From the NCBI GenBank assembly GCA_002104985.1, contig MCGO01000070.1:62001-126000 (forward strand): a stretch of DNA of 64,000 nt, written 5' to 3'. The stretch is from Rhizoclosmatium globosum. Lineage: Eukaryota; Chytridiomycota; Chytridiomycetes; Chytridiales; Chytriomycetaceae. Position 1 is the stretch's first letter, and each line of letters starts with the position of its first letter. The notes beneath the pieces are model-generated. The model worked only from the letters and a program-made list of their open reading frames with translations. It had not been told where the DNA came from and ran no database searches. The position numbers and the translations under genes were made by a program. Below, in pieces: positions 21,815 to 38,261 of the stretch.

Positions 21815-22115
21815 GTTTATTCCTCATTAAATATCTAGCTGGACAATAAAAAAAAAACAATGTTGAAGTTCATAAACGATTGAACTCTTGACTATCAATA
21901 TTTGTTCAAGTTTGCATCGGACATCTCCCAATCAATCACTGTGTGTTTGATATTGCTTGTTATGCCGCTAGCCTCCAGCCCCCAAGCGGTAGCCAGGAAA
22001 GCTCTATTTTGATTGCTTACCAATCATGTTTTCGAATTCGAAGTATAAATTGGGTTCAAATTCAACAAAAATTCAGCATTGGAAATCAGATTCAAAATGA
22101 GCGATCTCCCAGTAG
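21815..22115. other. Intergenic region with possible promoter of the gene now split by the Harbinger element
   Basis: Contains an AT-rich stretch, a TATA-like AGTATAAAT near 22041, and an ATG at 22097 followed by only five more codons before the transposon starts at 22116. This could be the original promoter and first codons of the gene that resumes at 25346. The reading frame is not restored by simple removal of the element plus one TAG, so the link is tentative. Confidence 0.4.
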
Positions 22116-22119
22116 TGGT

Positions 22120-22133
22120 CCCCAGATATTCGA
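22120..22133 (+). repeat. Left terminal inverted repeat of the Harbinger element
   Basis: CCCCAGATATTCGA, exact reverse complement of 25324-25337. The outermost 4-5 bases differ between the ends. Confidence 0.8.
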
Positions 22134-22430
22134 CTTTTTCGACAGGATTGGGCTGACCTGATTTGCGAATGCGTTAGGTGCTGGATTGGGGCCGGATTCG
22201 GGGTCAAAGAGGATTGGAGTTTTGAAGGGAATCGCGAATCACTGTCCAGAGACGAATCTGGAGGATTGGTTGGAGATGGGAGTGACGCGAGATTGGCAGA
22301 CAAGATTGACAGACACAAGATTGGCAGCCAGGATCGTCAACATAAAAAGAGTGAAAAATCAGACATAATTTCCACCTTCTACTTGCTTTCTTTTTTTTTT
22401 TGCGAAGGCCGAAAAGAAGGAACGAACGTC

Positions 22431-23536
22431 ATGCCCGCAGAGCCCAAAAAGCGCACCCGCAAGACGCCTGTGCCAGCCAATACTTCTGCTGTCCCTGTTG
22501 ACAAGAAGGCAAGAAAGCCGGCTTATATTTGGGATGATGAAATCGCAGATGCACTCCTCGATGTTGTTCAAGAAGATTGGGACAGGGTGCATTCCAAGAA
22601 TGTCTCGGTCACAAAAGAGTATTGGGCCGGAGTTCCACCTCGGGTATTTTCTATGACTTGCTTATCAAGCTGACCATTCAACAGGTTGCTTACATCCTTG
22701 GAATTGACGTTCACCACCAAGATCTGGTTGGCATGACTGGCGATACATGCAGGAACAAATGGAAAGCGTTGAAGTCGTCTACTTCAAGTCATGCAGATGA
22801 TTTGCGTGGAGTAACTGGGACAGGGACAGAACCAGATGACGAACCAGACCATTTTGAAAAGGTTATGTCCATCTTAGGCCTTTCTGCTGCCGCCAAGGGA
22901 TTCTATCAATCTCGAAACACAATTTCTCCTGGGCTTAAGGTCCGCCAAGAGTCCCCTGCCAGTCCTGTTCGCGTGAGTGTGGTGAAAGAATCATCTGTCA
23001 CGCCAATCACAAAGGCCATTCAGGATCTTGTTTCGACTTCAAGTACAAATAACGTGCTGGAATGCAATGATGATGGCAAGGAAAGAGACTTGGATGTGGT
23101 GGTTGTGCCCAAGCTTACGGCAGTGCTGGCTCCAAGGGGAGAGAAGTTGGACAAAGGAGCTGCAAAAAAGGAGGAGAATAAGCGTAAGCGCCAAAATGAT
23201 GCAGCAGAAGCATTGGAAGGCATTCGCAAGTCTGGAAATGCTGATGGTGCAACGAGAACCCCAAAGCCCAACAAGAAGAAGGCGCCGCGTGATGGAATGA
23301 CTGAGTTTCAAGAACAGCAGATTGAAGCGATGAAGGAATCAAACAGGATTCAAACGGAGTTGCTTGAAATGACACGCACACAAAACCAGCAGGCAATTGA
23401 GCGACATGAGCAGCAAATCAAAAACCAAGAGGCAAAGAGAAATCAAGATTTGGAGAAGGCGGAGGAGAAACGTGCTCAGTTTATGGCATACCTTCGTGTT
23501 GTTGGAGGAGGTGGCGGTGCTGGTGGAGACAAATGA
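22431..23536 (+). CDS. Harbinger-associated Myb/SANT-like DNA-binding protein
   Basis: Exons 22431-22643 and 22685-23536 give 354 residues. A basic N-terminus (KKRTRKTP) precedes a trihelix/Myb-SANT-like domain: PAYIWDDEIADALLDVV, then across the intron ILGIDVHHQDL and TCRNKWKAL, the typical third-helix motif. The second half has a long charged coiled coil (NQQAIERHEQQIKNQEAKR) and a Gly-rich end. In Harbinger elements such a protein recruits the nuclease to the nucleus and to the element's ends. It converges with the transposase gene, with 45 bp between stop codons; an AATAAA lies at 23562. Confidence 0.85.
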
Positions 23537-23581
23537 TTACTTAACTTGATTGAAAAGACAAATAAAGGTGTTTATTGATCC

Positions 23582-24974
23582 TTATTTTTGAATCAAGTAT
23601 TCAGCAACGGCTTCTCGCAACCTCTGGTTTGGAGGTATGTTTCGACCGGACTGTTGACTATACTCTGCACACAATTGTGTTACATCCAAGTCAAAGATTG
23701 GATTGAGTTGCAAAATTAAATCCTCATCATGCTCATTGTCCTCCGCCAAAGTCATCAAATATGCCTCGTGATTTTCTTGGTCCGTCTCCCTCTCGCGAAT
23801 AATAAAGGCGGCAAGAGCTTCTTCATCCATAGGATCGTTCCGAGATTGACAGATATTGTGAAGAATGCAGCAAACCAAGATGATATCAGGAATCACACAA
23901 GTTTGAATGTTTACACCGACTCGCATGATTCCAAACCTCATTTTTAACCGACCAAACGCGTTCTCAATTGGAACACGAGTTTGGCAGTGGTACTTGTTGT
24001 ACCTCTTGAATCGGTGATCTTGGAGACGAGTAGTTGTCTTGAACGGAGTAATCAAGCGATCAGAATTTGGGAAGATCTTGTCACCAAGAATAAACACATG
24101 CTCAGGCAGCAGTGTGTCGATATTCCTTCCCAACTCACTCCTCTCGTACGCAGCGGAATCTGATGTGCCTCCAGGCCAACCAACATCCACAAATCGGAAC
24201 ATGTAATCTGCGTCACAGGCAGCCAAGAGCAGAATTGCATAGAATCCCTTGTGGCACCAGAAGTCTTTTGTCACATATGGACCACCAGGCACTGTCAATC
24301 GCTCCGATGGTGCACGGCACAAAATATACGATCCATCCATTGCCAAGCCGACGTTGGGAATTCCGGCAAGTGCACTAAATTTGGATGCGACAGTCTTCCA
24401 TTCATTGTCATTCCTTGGCAAATGAATCACTGTCTGCAACACGTCAATCACAGCTTGTGTACACCTACGTACTGAGTCCCCAGCTGTAGTTTCTCCATAG
24501 GCAAATAACTGGCCAACAGTTCGCAAAGGTTGCCCTGTAGCAACGTAATACAAGAGCATTCCAAGTTGAAACTGTGCGGGTGTGCGAGGCTTTCCACGCT
24601 TATCTTCATGAGCTTTCTTCTCGAGATCAGAGCGAATACGTGAGAGAATAAAGTCAAAGGTAGCTCTTGTGACACGGAACTCGCAGCGGAATTGCTCAGA
24701 AGTGAATGAAGGAAACAACCGGTTTCTCCACTCCACAGCCTTTATACTGTCTTCTCCACGAACGCCTGAACTGTCCTCAGAGTCCAAATCAAAGAAGCAC
24801 GAAGCCATGGGATTGATGCTAAAGTTGACAGATCAGTCAAGTAAAATAACCCAGCACGTACCGGGGTCCTGCAGAACCAGTAAAACCGCTCTCGGAGTCA
24901 CTGCTTTCAGATTCACTGTCAAAGAAGAGTTGCATCAAGTGGTGAGGCAGGTTGAGGCCATTTGGATTGGCCAT
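23582..24974 (-). CDS. PIF/Harbinger transposase (DDE nuclease)
   Basis: Exons 24974-24862 and 24818-23582, 449 residues. The upstream exon adds a Ser/Asp/Glu-rich start (FFDSESESSDSES) and splices in phase to INPMASCFFD. The DDE_Tnp_4 pattern is clear: GLAMDGSYILCRAP with the first Asp, then FVDVGWPGGTSDSAAYERS with the second, then ILGDKIFP and the ENAFGRLKMRF block carrying the final Glu. A helix-turn-helix-like segment (TPAQFQLGMLLYYVATGQPL) precedes the core. All three catalytic acids appear present, so the enzyme may be active. Confidence 0.9.
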
Positions 24975-25323
24975 CCTTGAAAAAATTAAAAAAAGAATGA
25001 GTTATTTTACTGTTATTTTACTTTGTTTGCACCAATCTCACAAGAAGATTCGACGAATCACTCTCCAGACCCCGATTCATTTCCCTGTGGTGAAACTGCA
25101 GGATTCGGGCGAGATTGGAGCCGGATTGGATGGTTCAAGGATTCGCCCCAATTCGTTTGGATTCGTGGTCTTTATCTGGGGAAAAATCGACGAATCCCGG
25201 GATTGGCGGGATTGGCGAGGATTTGGTGGATTCACGAGGATTCACGTTTTTTATCTGGGGGAAAACGCACCAATCCGGGGATTGGGAGGATGGGGAGGAT
25301 TCAGCCGTGATTCCTCCCAAACC

Positions 25324-25337
25324 TCGAATATCTGGGG
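25324..25337 (-). repeat. Right terminal inverted repeat of the Harbinger element
   Basis: TCGAATATCTGGGG, pairing fully with 22120-22133; followed by GAGGGC and the TAG duplication. Confidence 0.8.
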
Positions 25338-25345
25338 AGGGCTAG

Positions 25346-26176
25346 TATAACGAAGCTGAAGGTTTCACAGCCCCTCCCGAGAAACCAGCCCCAGCATACA
25401 ACGCCTCTGCCACCGAACCTGGATCCAAGCTCCACCTTCCAAAGGGCCTCCGCCTGAGCCAACAGCCCAGCCAATCGACGATCGTTGTCAGCGACCGCAG
25501 CGACAACCGACCCCTCTTCGCCATCCAAATCGAAGACACGCCCACGTCAAATGCCTGGATCGGGTCAAGCAAGTCCGCCCTGCTTTCCGATCCACCCACT
25601 TTGAAGCTGTTTGAAGAAACGGCACCGGCACTGACAACCCTCCAATTCGGATCTAATGAACTCCTGAATTCGATGGAACCGTATCGCCACGATATCCGTC
25701 GTTGGGGGTACACGGTGACTACTGCCACCCACGGAAAGCTTCAAGATAGCTTTCCCTTGGATGAGGGTATCTCTCTCTACGCTGTTGGGCTGTTTGAATC
25801 AGAGTCTACAAAGTATCAATGGTGTGTTAATGAGCATCCTGGTACGCGGCCGTTGGAGCCAAGTGATAAGGTTTTGGAAGTCAAGCTGTTTGCAAGCCCT
25901 GCGCACAACTCTAAAACTGGCTTTGGAAAGTTTTTGGACTCGTTCAAGGGACCTGCGATTGGTGTTGGATGGGCTCAGTATGAATCTGCCAAGTTGACTC
26001 TGGATGATGACGCAGAGGGTATCAATGGTGACTTGGTGTCTCTCAAAGGACACTCTCTGGGTAACTCAGCAGAAGAGGTTGCTTTGATTGCATCTACCGC
26101 TGTTGCTGCCATTTACGCATACAAGTTTAGGTTGATTCGTTACCGCATTAAGCAAATCAACAAGCAGTTGTTTTAA
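25346..26176 (+). pseudogene. 5'-truncated protein with C-terminal membrane segment, next to the Harbinger element
   Basis: An open frame runs from directly after the transposon's TAG (YNEAEGFTAPPEKPAPAYNA) to 26176, 276 residues, but has no ATG before residue 110, so the true start is missing. The N-terminal part is Pro/Ala rich and disordered, followed by a beta-rich domain (TIVVSDRSDNRPLFAIQIE, YTVTTATHGKL). Near the C-terminus EEVALIASTAVAAIYAYKF could be a membrane helix followed by a basic tail. The beta domain loosely recalls LURP/tubby-like folds; unproven. If translation starts elsewhere, it may still be expressed. Confidence 0.55.
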
Positions 26177-26658
26177 TATGATTTCTATGAATGAAGACCA
26201 ATATATAGCATAACTTTATTATCATTGTGAAATGTCATTTCTTTCGCAGTAGGCAATTATAACCTCGTTTTTGTGTCAGCCTGTTGAACCTGAAACTTTC
26301 ATTACTAATAAATCGACCTTTAAATTCCTCTACCGCTGTCAATAAAGAAAAAATACCAAGCTCTAACTTGCCGTGAATCCTTGCCAGCTGAGAGAGCGCA
26401 GAGGAGGAATGTGATGGTGGCGATGATGTGTTTAGGCGGGAATTCGGGATGGACTGGCGTTTCTGAACAGGTGGTATTGATTAAATCGATGTCTATTTAA
26501 AAGGAGAAGACACAAAATATAAAGAATGAGATTTTATTCTAAAGGAGTCCGTCAAAAAACAGCTTGCACAACCAAAAAAAACAATGTGAGCCTATACGGC
26601 AACTAAAACAATAAATATAGAACAACATCAAAGAAAAAACAAACCACAAAGTCCCTCT
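26177..26658. other. Intergenic region
   Basis: About 480 bp between two convergent genes. AT-rich with several AATAAA-like signals near 26218 and 26340; nothing else seen. Confidence 0.4.
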
Positions 26659-27850
26659 TCAAACAGCAGCATACACGTAATCAGGGCGGTACTTCATACA
26701 CCAAACCCTCTCCTTCGCATACTTCCTAAACGACTGATAAAAATACGCCCTAGTCCCAAAATAATTCGACGCCTGTGCAGCGTTATCAAACGCATTCAAG
26801 TCCCCACCGACATTCTGCCACGCCTGCCAGTACACAGCCCACTGCGGACCCAAGTACCCCGTGTCCAGCGAGATTGCGCGACAGTTGGGCGTCTTCACGG
26901 ACTGCACGCCCCATGTGTATGTTCCGCCGTTGGCGGTCAGGACGGCGAGGATCGAGGCGGGGAGTTGCCCTGAGAGAGCGTTTCCGGCGAGGTTTAGGGT
27001 TTTGAGCTTTTTGAGGGAGGCGAATTGGCCGGGGATGTAGCCTGAGAGGGAGTTTCCGGAGAAGTCGCTTTTTTTAGGGGAAGGAAGGGTTTAGTTGTGT
27101 GAAGGAGGAGGGGTGAGAGAGGTGGGCTTACACTGTGACGAGGTTGGTGAGTTGGCCATATGCTTTCGGGATTGAACCGGAGATTTTGTTGTTGGCGACG
27201 TTGCTATTTTTGTATGGTAAAAGGGAGGAGGAGGTGGTGGTGGTGGTGATGCAGGAGAAGAAGTCTTGTTAGAAAAGGATCTGACAATTCTTGGAGTCAC
27301 GGAAAAAAACAAAACAATGCACAGAAGGTGTTGGAATGGACAGGTAGAAAGAGAAGAAATAGTACACTTACAAAGTAGTCAAGTTCGTCAACTTAGCAAA
27401 TGACGGTGGAAGGATGTTCAAACCGAGGTTGTTCAACACAATGTCCGTGATTCTTTCGTTCGCGAAAATGACATATGACGCGCTTTTTAAGGGAAGGAAA
27501 TACATAAGTGGTTAGATCTGTTGTTTTTTATGTGGGCGGCGCGCGAAGACTCACGTTGTGGTTTGGCGTTCTTCGAGATCGCGTTTCGAGTAAGGAGACG
27601 TGACAATGAATTTACCGTTGATTCCAGATTTGCATTGGAAACTGTACTGCAAAAAGTTGTAGGCACTTGTGAGGATGTTGCAGTCTGAAGTCGCGGGGAG
27701 AGCGACTGGGACTGTTGTGACTGTTGTTGTTGTAGTTTTTGAGGTTGTGGAGGTGGTTGAGGTGAAGGTTGTGGTTGTTGCGGTTGTCGTTGTTGAAGTC
27801 GTGGACGTGGCTGTACTGGCTGAGAAGGCGAGGGAGGAGGAAGACGACAT
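26659..27850 (-). CDS. Leucine-rich repeat protein with Ser/Thr-rich N-terminus
   Basis: Exons 27850-27555, 27482-27372, 27203-27132 and 27067-26659, total 295 residues. The first 50 residues are almost only Ser and Thr; no clear signal peptide is seen, so an upstream exon may be missing. Then come Cys-containing cap-like sequence (SDCNILTSAYNFLQYSFQC) and plant-type LRRs: ITDIVLNNLGLNILPPSF, ISGSIPKAYGQLTNLV, LSGYIPGQFASLKKLKTLNL. The C-terminal 70 residues are aromatic (GPQWAVYWQAW) and unknown. All three introns are phase 2 and exon 3 (72 nt) encodes exactly one 24-residue repeat. It is probably a secreted or surface recognition protein. Confidence 0.75.
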
Positions 27851-28022
27851 TCTTCGTCCCTGTTTGGTGTGTTGTTTTTTTGTTGGATTGTGACAATTCG
27901 CCGTGTGAAGGAGGACACAGCCGGAAAAATTGGCCGGCCTCTCTTCCCTTCTTCTTTAATTATTAATGGATTTATTTACTTTCTCTCATGCTTTAATTTG
28001 TTGAAAGAATAATAAACAAAGA

Positions 28023-29066
28023 ATGTCTCAGGTGTTTGTGACAGCGGATGTCTATTTGGCGCTATCGACGTATGCACTTGCTACAGGTACGTACCATGCC
28101 TCTATTAGGATTCATATGATCCAAAGTGGACACTAAGTCTGGCGGTACACAACAGAGAAGGAGGAGGTGCTTGCAATGCTGATGGGGACCACTTCAGCAG
28201 ACCAGCAAACTGTCACAGTTTCGCACTGTCTCTTTTGTCAACGCAAGGACAAGCGACGGGATCGCGTGGTTTGTTTCTGTGTTTTTGATTGGGGGTGTTA
28301 ATTCAATGGGAAGAGTGGCTGACTCTGTTTCTCAAAAGGAAATCTCTGGTGAACAATTAAGTGCGGCGATTAGTTTTGCGGAGCGGACAGAGACGAGTGT
28401 TGTTGGATGGGGTGAGTGTGTGTGGATGGATGTAGTAGAGGAGGAGTCGGACCTTAAGAGAGACTAATAACACCACCAGCCCACTCGCATCCTCATATTA
28501 CTGTTTTACCATCACACGTGGATCTTCGGTGCCAGAGAGACCAGCAAATGCTGAGCGAGGCCTTCATTGGTCTCATTCTGAGTGTCTTTAATGACTTTGG
28601 GGGCGTGCAGCGATGTCAGTTTATTGCATTCAGAACTGTTGCTGATGGATCTGAATTGATGTGAGTTTCGTTGATTGATTTGATCGTTAGTTGAGCCTTA
28701 CACACAACCATCACTTTCTACAGAAGAATGGAGGTCCCTGTGTACATCCAACCAACCAACAAAACAACAGGAATCAAGAGTGCATCTCTTGAGCAATTGT
28801 ACCGTGTTCCCCAAATCTTTTTGCAGGAGGAGAAGGAAGCATTTGAGAAAGCGATTCAGAATCAGAATCAGAGCCAGAAGGGAAAGGAAGGGCATGGAGA
28901 CAAGCTTGTAGCAGCACACTATGGAGGAGTGTACATGAGGAACCTGACAAGTGTTCTTGACAAGTTGTGTGTCCCACTTGTTGAGAGTGTATCCTCCAGA
29001 CACGAACGCAATGTAGCAGAGATTGCACATCTCAAACACGAGTTGTCATTGTTGCAATCAAAGTAA
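28023..29066 (+). CDS. BRCC36-like K63-specific deubiquitinase (JAMM/MPN+)
   Basis: Five exons (28023-28086, 28156-28268, 28339-28411, 28480-28660, 28724-29066), 257 residues. The start VYLALSTYALAT and EKEEVLAMLMG follow the BRCC36 N-terminus. The zinc protease motif is intact: WAHSHPHITVLPSHVD fits HxHx7Sx2D. The C-terminal part carries a helical region ending in a coiled coil, as used for pairing with the pseudo-enzyme partner in BRISC/BRCA1-A-type complexes. It would remove K63-linked ubiquitin in DNA-damage or cytoplasmic signalling. The gene is 67 bp upstream of MCM4 on the same strand. Introns are 51-70 nt. Confidence 0.9.
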
Positions 29067-29133
29067 CATTCAAGTACCTTCAAGTCAAGTCAAGTCAAGT
29101 GAAAGAAAAGAGTGTGAATAAAAAGATATCCAA

Positions 29134-33742
<4,609 letters not shown>

Positions 33743-33863
33743 GGCGGGTGTTCGGACTATTTATGGATATTCTTTTTTGTTACGTTGGTTATATGTTTTT
33801 TGTTTCAAATATATGGTATATATGGAACTCTATTGTTTATGACATTTTGTGAAACGATAAAAG

Positions 33864-36800
33864 TTAAAAGATGTTTGAGGCGAGAGTAGAAAAGGTGTCG
33901 ATGTAAAGAACGTCCACAGAAGACTTGAATTCGTCTGGGATGGAGTTCCATAAATTGACACTCGCATTTGCCAACACGATTGTGCGTGCACCAGCTTCAA
34001 TCGATTTCAGAATTCTCTCCACCCCTTCCCTGGTTTCCTTCCATGGTGCGATGACTTTCCCGTTCAACTTAAGGGCACAGAGAACGACCAGCCGTTCTGG
34101 TAGTGGAACTGACAAGAGTTCGCTGACAAACGCGAGAGCAGTGGCGGCAACCAATACTCCATCTGCATTCTCGTCAGTACAGTTGACCAATATCTTTCCA
34201 GTTGCTTGCTTGTTCTCCTTTGCCCATCGTTTCGCCACTCCAACACCCATTTCAACCTGCACCGCTTCCTTCAAGTTACATACAACACCGCTTCCTTCCC
34301 CAGTTGCCAGAACATCGACAGCTACAAGCCCGTTCCTGCCACCAAACACACAAGACCCGATTCCTCCTGCACCGTCCCAGAACTCGTCTGTCTCAGTGGA
34401 CCCTTCAGTTTGTCCAATAACGTAGGAGGTTGTTGATTTCGTGACAAATTGGACACACGAGCTTTCCACGATTTGCCAGATACGTTTTTCAACTTCGAGG
34501 TATCCGCCTCCAGCCACCCATTCCTCCAAACAGAGGGCTTTGATGGCTCCCGGAGCCCAAGATACCTTCTCGTCACTGATTCCGACGGATTCCATCACGC
34601 GAGGGACAATGATTGTCTGTGCAACGTCGAGAAGCTCCAGCAAAGTCGGGACAGGAGTTTGAACAGCCACAATATGGGGTTGTCGCAAGAACGGTGCTGG
34701 CAGTGGAGTGTTGTCTGTTCCTTCGACTTTGATAAGCACAAAGAGTGTATCAGACAAGTCGATAGAAACGTGTAAACAAGGGTCGATGAATTGCTTCGAC
34801 TGGCTCGACAGTACGTCCAACGTGATTTGCGCAATAGCACCGGTACGGTCAATCTTGTCAAAGTTTTCAAGGAGCACTAAACGGCCTCCCCCGCTTGCAG
34901 CGATTTTCGCAAACAGACTGCTCACGCCACGATCGCCGAGTATTTCGTACGCGTCTTTGAGGGACGCCAAGTCGACGGAAAAGACTTCTAAGCCGAGACA
35001 TTCGGCGAGGAGAAGCGCGACGGGTTTTTTGCCGCTTCCTGCAGGTCCACTCAACACAAGCACTTTGGAGTTTGCAGAGAAACTTGCTGGAATCGAGGTT
35101 TCAAAGTATTCGCGCTCGCCAGAGGGGCTGGCGAGGAGAAGTGTGCGGGAGTTGCGGTGGATTGATTTGAAGTAACATGTTGCAACGAAGTCTAGGAGTT
35201 GGGTTTTGACGATTTGGGAGCCGTGGAATTTTGAGTTCCAGTCACGGCTGAAGGTTTCAAATCTCGATTTGTAAATTGATTCCTGATGGTCAAGTGTCAG
35301 TGCAGTTCATCGTAACTTTCGGAAATTACCTGGTCTACTGGCTTCAACCCGAATTCATTCGAGTCGAACAATAATTCATCGTCAACATCATCCAGAGTAT
35401 CTTCAAGAAATTCAACTTCAACTTGCTCTTCAATGGCGTCGGGCTCTGGCTCGTAATCAACAGAAGCTTCTTGGTAGAATGTTTCCACAGTAGTAGTCAC
35501 AGTGGTTTGGTAATGTTCTCCATCAATCAATTCATCTGCAATAACCGATTTTGTCGTATAAGCGGCTCCAACCACTATCTCTGTATCGTATCCAGAAAGC
35601 ACTGCACAAGATTAAGTCCACGCTGCTGTATCAACACCTCACTTACATGGAGCTTCTTTGGGAACTTCGTCTCGCGTGACTGACAAAACTAAGTCCTCCG
35701 TTTCATCGATTTGTGCGTACTTATTGAAATAAACTGAATTGTCGTGATTGACGAGTTCTTCAGTATCTTCATCGCCATCGACATCATCAAAGGTGACTGT
35801 TTCTTTGCCGAATCCCACATTAGTTCCATCATTATCGAAAGCTTCTTGATCTGCATAAGATTCGTCTGCCATCAATTCCACTTCGACTCCGTCATTTGAA
35901 GCATCAAAGTCAACTTCGCGGTCGCCTTCAGGAACAACCTCATGAGTTTCAACATCAATTCCATCTGTCTCATTTTTTGGAGTAGCGTCATCAACTTGTC
36001 GCTCAAAAGGGGTCGTCTCAGGCGCGTCAGTCGAATCGCCATGTTCATTGTCAACCAATACTTCTGTCTCAAGGTACCCAGTGACTCTTTCAGATAACTC
36101 TTGGTGAGAGACTTCAACTGCTTCTTCCTCTTCCTCTTTCTCAACTTCCTCCAACTTCCCATCATCGAGACCATTATCTACAAGCTGCTGATCTTCGTTC
36201 TCGGCAGCTGTTGGATCAAGATCGACTTCAGCCCCGATTTCTTCTTCATTCCGTCCTTCTTGATAAAAGCTGTCAGTTACAAGCTTATCGTCTTGCCCAA
36301 CACTTTCTCCCATATCATCTTGATCTTCAACATGGCTTACGTTTTTCTCCACAAGTTCCTCGTTTTGATTTTCACCATCTGCAGCATCATCATCAATCAC
36401 AACTTCAGCATACGCATCAACTTCTTCAAGATCTGAAATATCCTTATTTGAAGAATGAAGCACGGCTTCATCATTTGCATCATCTTGTTCTTCATCTACA
36501 ACTACCAACTCTTCGACTTCGGCTACTTCAGAGTCCACTGGTTGAGAGACTCGAGCTGCATCGCTTTCAAAAGGAACGTCTTCATCTATTACTCGCTCCT
36601 CCACCACAACGGGTTCTTGAATGTCTTCGATGGTGGTATTTCGGACAACACCCTCTTGAACTTCACTAGTAATGATTTTTTCCACAACTAGCTCTTCCTC
36701 AGCTACGATTTTTTCCTCTACAATCTCGTGTACATGAGGTAGTTCCCTTGATTCTTGAGTATCAGCGAGATCCTTGTCTTCCTCCTTCACTAACACTTCC

Positions 36801-37784
36801 TCATCAACAATTTCCTCTTCATTTGCCTCATCGTCCTCCCCATATCCATAGGCACCAAGTAAATCATCTGCTGCATCGTCGTCGTCAGCAATATCCAGCT
36901 CTTGGACGGCGGCTAAAAGCTCGGCGTCAACCATGGAAAAGTCAAAGTCCCCATTTTCAAGCAACACATTCAACATTTCCTTGTCCCGATTTTCAACAAC
37001 AGATCGCAATGCGAAATTATCATTCGCATTAATATCGACCCCAGGAACGGTCAAGAGAAAGCGAACCACGTCGACTTGGCCAGAACTTGCAGCATACTGT
37101 ACAGCTTCATTGTCATTGTTTGTGACATCCACATTCGGCAGAGTCAGCAACCACTGGACCATCTCCAAATATCCTCGTCCCGCACATATGACGATATTCT
37201 CATTATCTCTTGCAGCAGGATCGCATTTCCCTGTCCCCACCAAAATCCGCGCCACATCCAACTGATTCGTCTGGCACACATAACACAGAGCCTGGTTATT
37301 CAACGCAGCTGGATCAGAACCACCAAACCCATCCAACTCCAAAATATACTCGAGAATGGCAATATTTCCATTCTGAGCAGCGATTCGAAATGCAAGACTG
37401 TCGTCGTTGCTCAAATCGCATTTGCCTTGCTCAACAAGAACTTTGAAAATATCCAAGAAACCAAACTTGGCGGCTTCGGCGGCGGGATTACCGGCATTGA
37501 CATCGATGTTGGCTGAGGCAACGAGGAGCTTGACTACATCGAGCTTGTAATTTGTTACAGCCTGGAGGAGGGCTGATGTGGGTTCACTCAATGCAGGGTT
37601 TTCGTAGATGCCAATCGATGGGAAGGATGCAAGTGGCTCTGTGCCGATATGTAAGTGTCTCACAGTGTGATCTAGTCGAGGATCACTACGCACCGGATGA
37701 AAGGAGCTCTTGAACACGCTCAACATTTCCTTGGGCGGATGCGTTGATCAACTGCCATTCGGCGTCATTCGCAACGAAGCTCAT
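33864..37784 (-). CDS. Ankyrin repeat / acidic linker / degenerate Lon-like AAA+ fusion protein
   Basis: Exons 37784-37694, 37638-35647, 35601-35330 and 35282-33864 join in frame to 1257 residues. Residues 1-280 are ankyrin repeats (AEWQLINASAQGNVERVQELL, LLQAVTNYKLDVVKLLVAS, NEAVQYAASSGQVDVVRFLL). Residues 290-780 are extremely acidic (DDDDAADD, KEEEEEAVEV). From 786 a AAA+ module follows: Walker A GPAGSGKK, Walker B weakened to LVLLENFDKI. The last 180 residues resemble the Lon protease domain (LPERLVVLCALKLNGKVIAP, EAGARTIVLANASVN). Where Lon has the catalytic Ser (DGPSAG-like) this protein has ENADGVLVA, so peptidase activity is unlikely. I know of no such architecture. It is probably a regulatory or scaffold protein. 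Confidence 0.75.
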
Positions 37785-38261
37785 TTAAGGACCAGCGAGA
37801 CACGTTTTGAAAAGCACTCAAATTACTTCAACACCCAAAGTGAATAGAAGGGAATTCACATTGCTTATCGTAAGAAATACATGCAATTCCTAGATATATT
37901 ACCATAAAGCAAGACTTGGTTGTTGCTTAAAAGACGAGTGTTATTCTCGCCTTGACTTCAAGCACACGAAGAAATACAGAATAATTTCGCAGGGAATTGT
38001 CGCTGACTTTTTCGACGTCATTCAACAGTTTGGTTGAATCTGATTGGCTGTTGTCCTCCACATCCTCCGTCCTCCAAAAAAACACATAAATACCATGGCC
38101 ATGCATACGAAATCCCGTTTAGAAAAGCAACCTCGCGATGTCGGAGTGCCTGTGCTTAGCCGTAGCCGATATCGGATAAACTCGGCGTGAGTCACTTTGG
38201 TCGCCTCCTTTTTTTGGAAGGGGCTGAGAAAAGAAAAAAACGCAAAAACTTCTTATCAAAC
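37785..38261. promoter_or_regulatory. Divergent promoter region of the ankyrin/Lon-like gene and cytochrome c
   Basis: 477 bp between two outward-facing genes. It contains a CCAAT-type box (CTGATTGGCTG at 38040) and a GATA-like palindromic CCGATATCGG near 38167. CCAAT/HAP binding is common upstream of fungal respiratory genes such as cytochrome c; here this is inference only. Confidence 0.4.

Larger units (their letters stand above)
22116..25342 (+). mobile_element. PIF/Harbinger DNA transposon (3,227 bp)
   Basis: Bounded by TAG at 22113-22115 and TAG at 25343-25345, a plausible 3-bp target duplication as expected for PIF/Harbinger. The ends carry inverted copies of CCCCAGATATTCGA (22120-22133 and 25324-25337, 14 of 14). 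It holds two convergent genes in the usual Harbinger pairing: a Myb/SANT-like protein (plus) and a DDE nuclease (minus). The subterminal regions contain many GGATTGG/GATTCG words, likely binding sites. Both genes are open, so the element may be recent and autonomous. Confidence 0.85.

Noticed and set aside
27487..27918. Alternative frames rich in Gln/Pro and Asn/His around the LRR gene start
   Set aside because: They overlap the spliced LRR gene and continue through its first intron; low-complexity shadows.
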